From positions 1 through 5,310 of the forward strand of contig JAKBTP010000028.1 of NCBI GenBank assembly GCA_021844355.1: 5,310 bases of DNA, given 5' to 3'. Position 1 is the stretch's first letter. The number at the start of each line of letters is the position of its first letter. Below are positions 4,889-5,310 of the stretch, piece after piece. The stretch is from a bacterium. Lineage in GTDB: Bacteria > Chloroflexota > Dormibacteria > Aeolococcales > Bog-877. Both the position numbers and the translations under genes were made by a program. The notes under the pieces are model-generated. The model had not been told where the DNA came from and searched no databases. It was given only the letters and a program-made list of their open reading frames with translations.

Positions 4889-5310
4889 GTGACCCCTTCG
4901 GTGGCGGCGGTGCTCGGCCTGGTGGCGATGGCGCTGATCAGCATCCTGGCCGGCCTCTTCGCCCGCCGCTACAGCCGTACCACCTCGGACTTCATGGTGG
5001 CGGCCCGAGCCGTCCCGCCGCGGGTCAACGCCGCCGCCATCAGCGGCGAGTACCTGAGCGCGGCCTCGTTCCTCGGGGTGGCCGGCCTGGTGATGCAGTT
5101 CGGGTATGACGTGCTCTGGTACCCGGTGGGATACGCGGCCGGGTACCTTCTGCTCCTGCTCTTCGTGGCCGGGCCCCTGCGTCGTTTCGGCGCCTACACC
5201 ATCCCGGACTTCGCCGAGGGGCGGTTCGACAGCCCCAGGTTCCGCCGGTTGGCGGTGATCCTGGTCCTGGTGATCGGCTTCTTCTATGCCCTTCCCCAGA
5301 TGAAGGCCGC
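4889..5310 (+). CDS. actP: ActP/MctC-type sodium:solute symporter for acetate/monocarboxylates, N-terminal part
   Basis: Inner-membrane symporter of the SSS family, acetate branch (E. coli ActP, Corynebacterium MctC), driving carboxylate uptake with a cation. My plus-strand translation from GTG 4889 is open for 140 codons to the window edge; full proteins are around 500-550 residues, so about a quarter is present. Seen: a first membrane helix (about 4-24), ARRYSRTTSDFMVAAR (25-40), the highly conserved AAAISGEYLSAASFLGVAG (48-66) that contributes to the transport core, FGYDVLWYPVGYAAGYLL (71-88), a hydrophobic helix to about residue 95, GPLRRFGAYTIPDFAEGRFDS (95-115), and FFYALPQMKA (131-140). 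These are typical of the acetate/pyruvate/propionate subgroup rather than the proline or glucose symporters. It is the fourth gene of the two-component operon, directly after its DUF485 partner. The name actP is by family; MctC-like breadth (pyruvate, propionate) is equally possible. Confidence 0.93.
   Translation, partial: MTPSVAAVLGLVAMALISILAGLFARRYSRTTSDFMVAARAVPPRVNAAAISGEYLSAASFLGVAGLVMQFGYDVLWYPVGYAAGYLLLLLFVAGPLRRFGAYTIPDFAEGRFDSPRFRRLAVILVLVIGFFYALPQMKA

Noticed and set aside
1..5310. tRNA, rRNA, CRISPR array, insertion sequence or attachment site
   Set aside because: No cloverleaf-like sequence, regular spacer array, transposase or terminal repeats were found by reading both strands; coding genes fill nearly the whole window.

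Overview
The window is a strongly G+C-rich stretch of bacterial DNA with dense, tightly packed genes, GTG/TTG starts and strong codon bias. Together with the protein styles (a MctC/ActP-type symporter behind a DUF485 gene, and an Acs ending in EEGKEQ), this suggests an actinobacterium (Actinomycetota). I cannot place it more precisely. Almost everything recognisable concerns uptake and activation of acetate or related short monocarboxylates.

Layout. Leftward (minus strand): acs, a full-length acetyl-CoA synthetase (427-2391), followed 63 nt downstream by satP (1-363), the N-terminal 121 residues of a SatP/YaaH-type acetate transporter cut by the window edge. Rightward (plus strand), after a 170-bp divergent intergenic region: a LytS-type sensor histidine kinase (2562-3782), a LytTR response regulator (3784-4536), a DUF485 membrane protein (4538-4879) and the first 140 residues of an ActP/MctC-type sodium:solute symporter (4889 to the window end). 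The four rightward genes are separated by 1, 1 and 9 nt, so they almost certainly form one translationally coupled operon.

The intergenic region (2392-2561) is the most interesting part. It carries three copies of AGCGGT at an exact 21-bp period (cores at 2515, 2536 and 2557). On the acs strand they read ACCGCT(T/C). That sequence and period resemble, from memory, the direct-repeat operator of E. coli BtsR (YehT), a LytTR regulator of a pyruvate transporter. Next to them are a perfect 9-bp inverted repeat (2479-2501) and an imperfect 12-bp hairpin (2440-2472).

Working model (inference): the kinase senses a carboxylate or a metabolic state, the LytTR regulator binds the three boxes, and this controls acs-satP on one side and possibly its own operon with the symporter on the other. 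One signal would then control two uptake routes plus the activating enzyme that makes acetyl-CoA.
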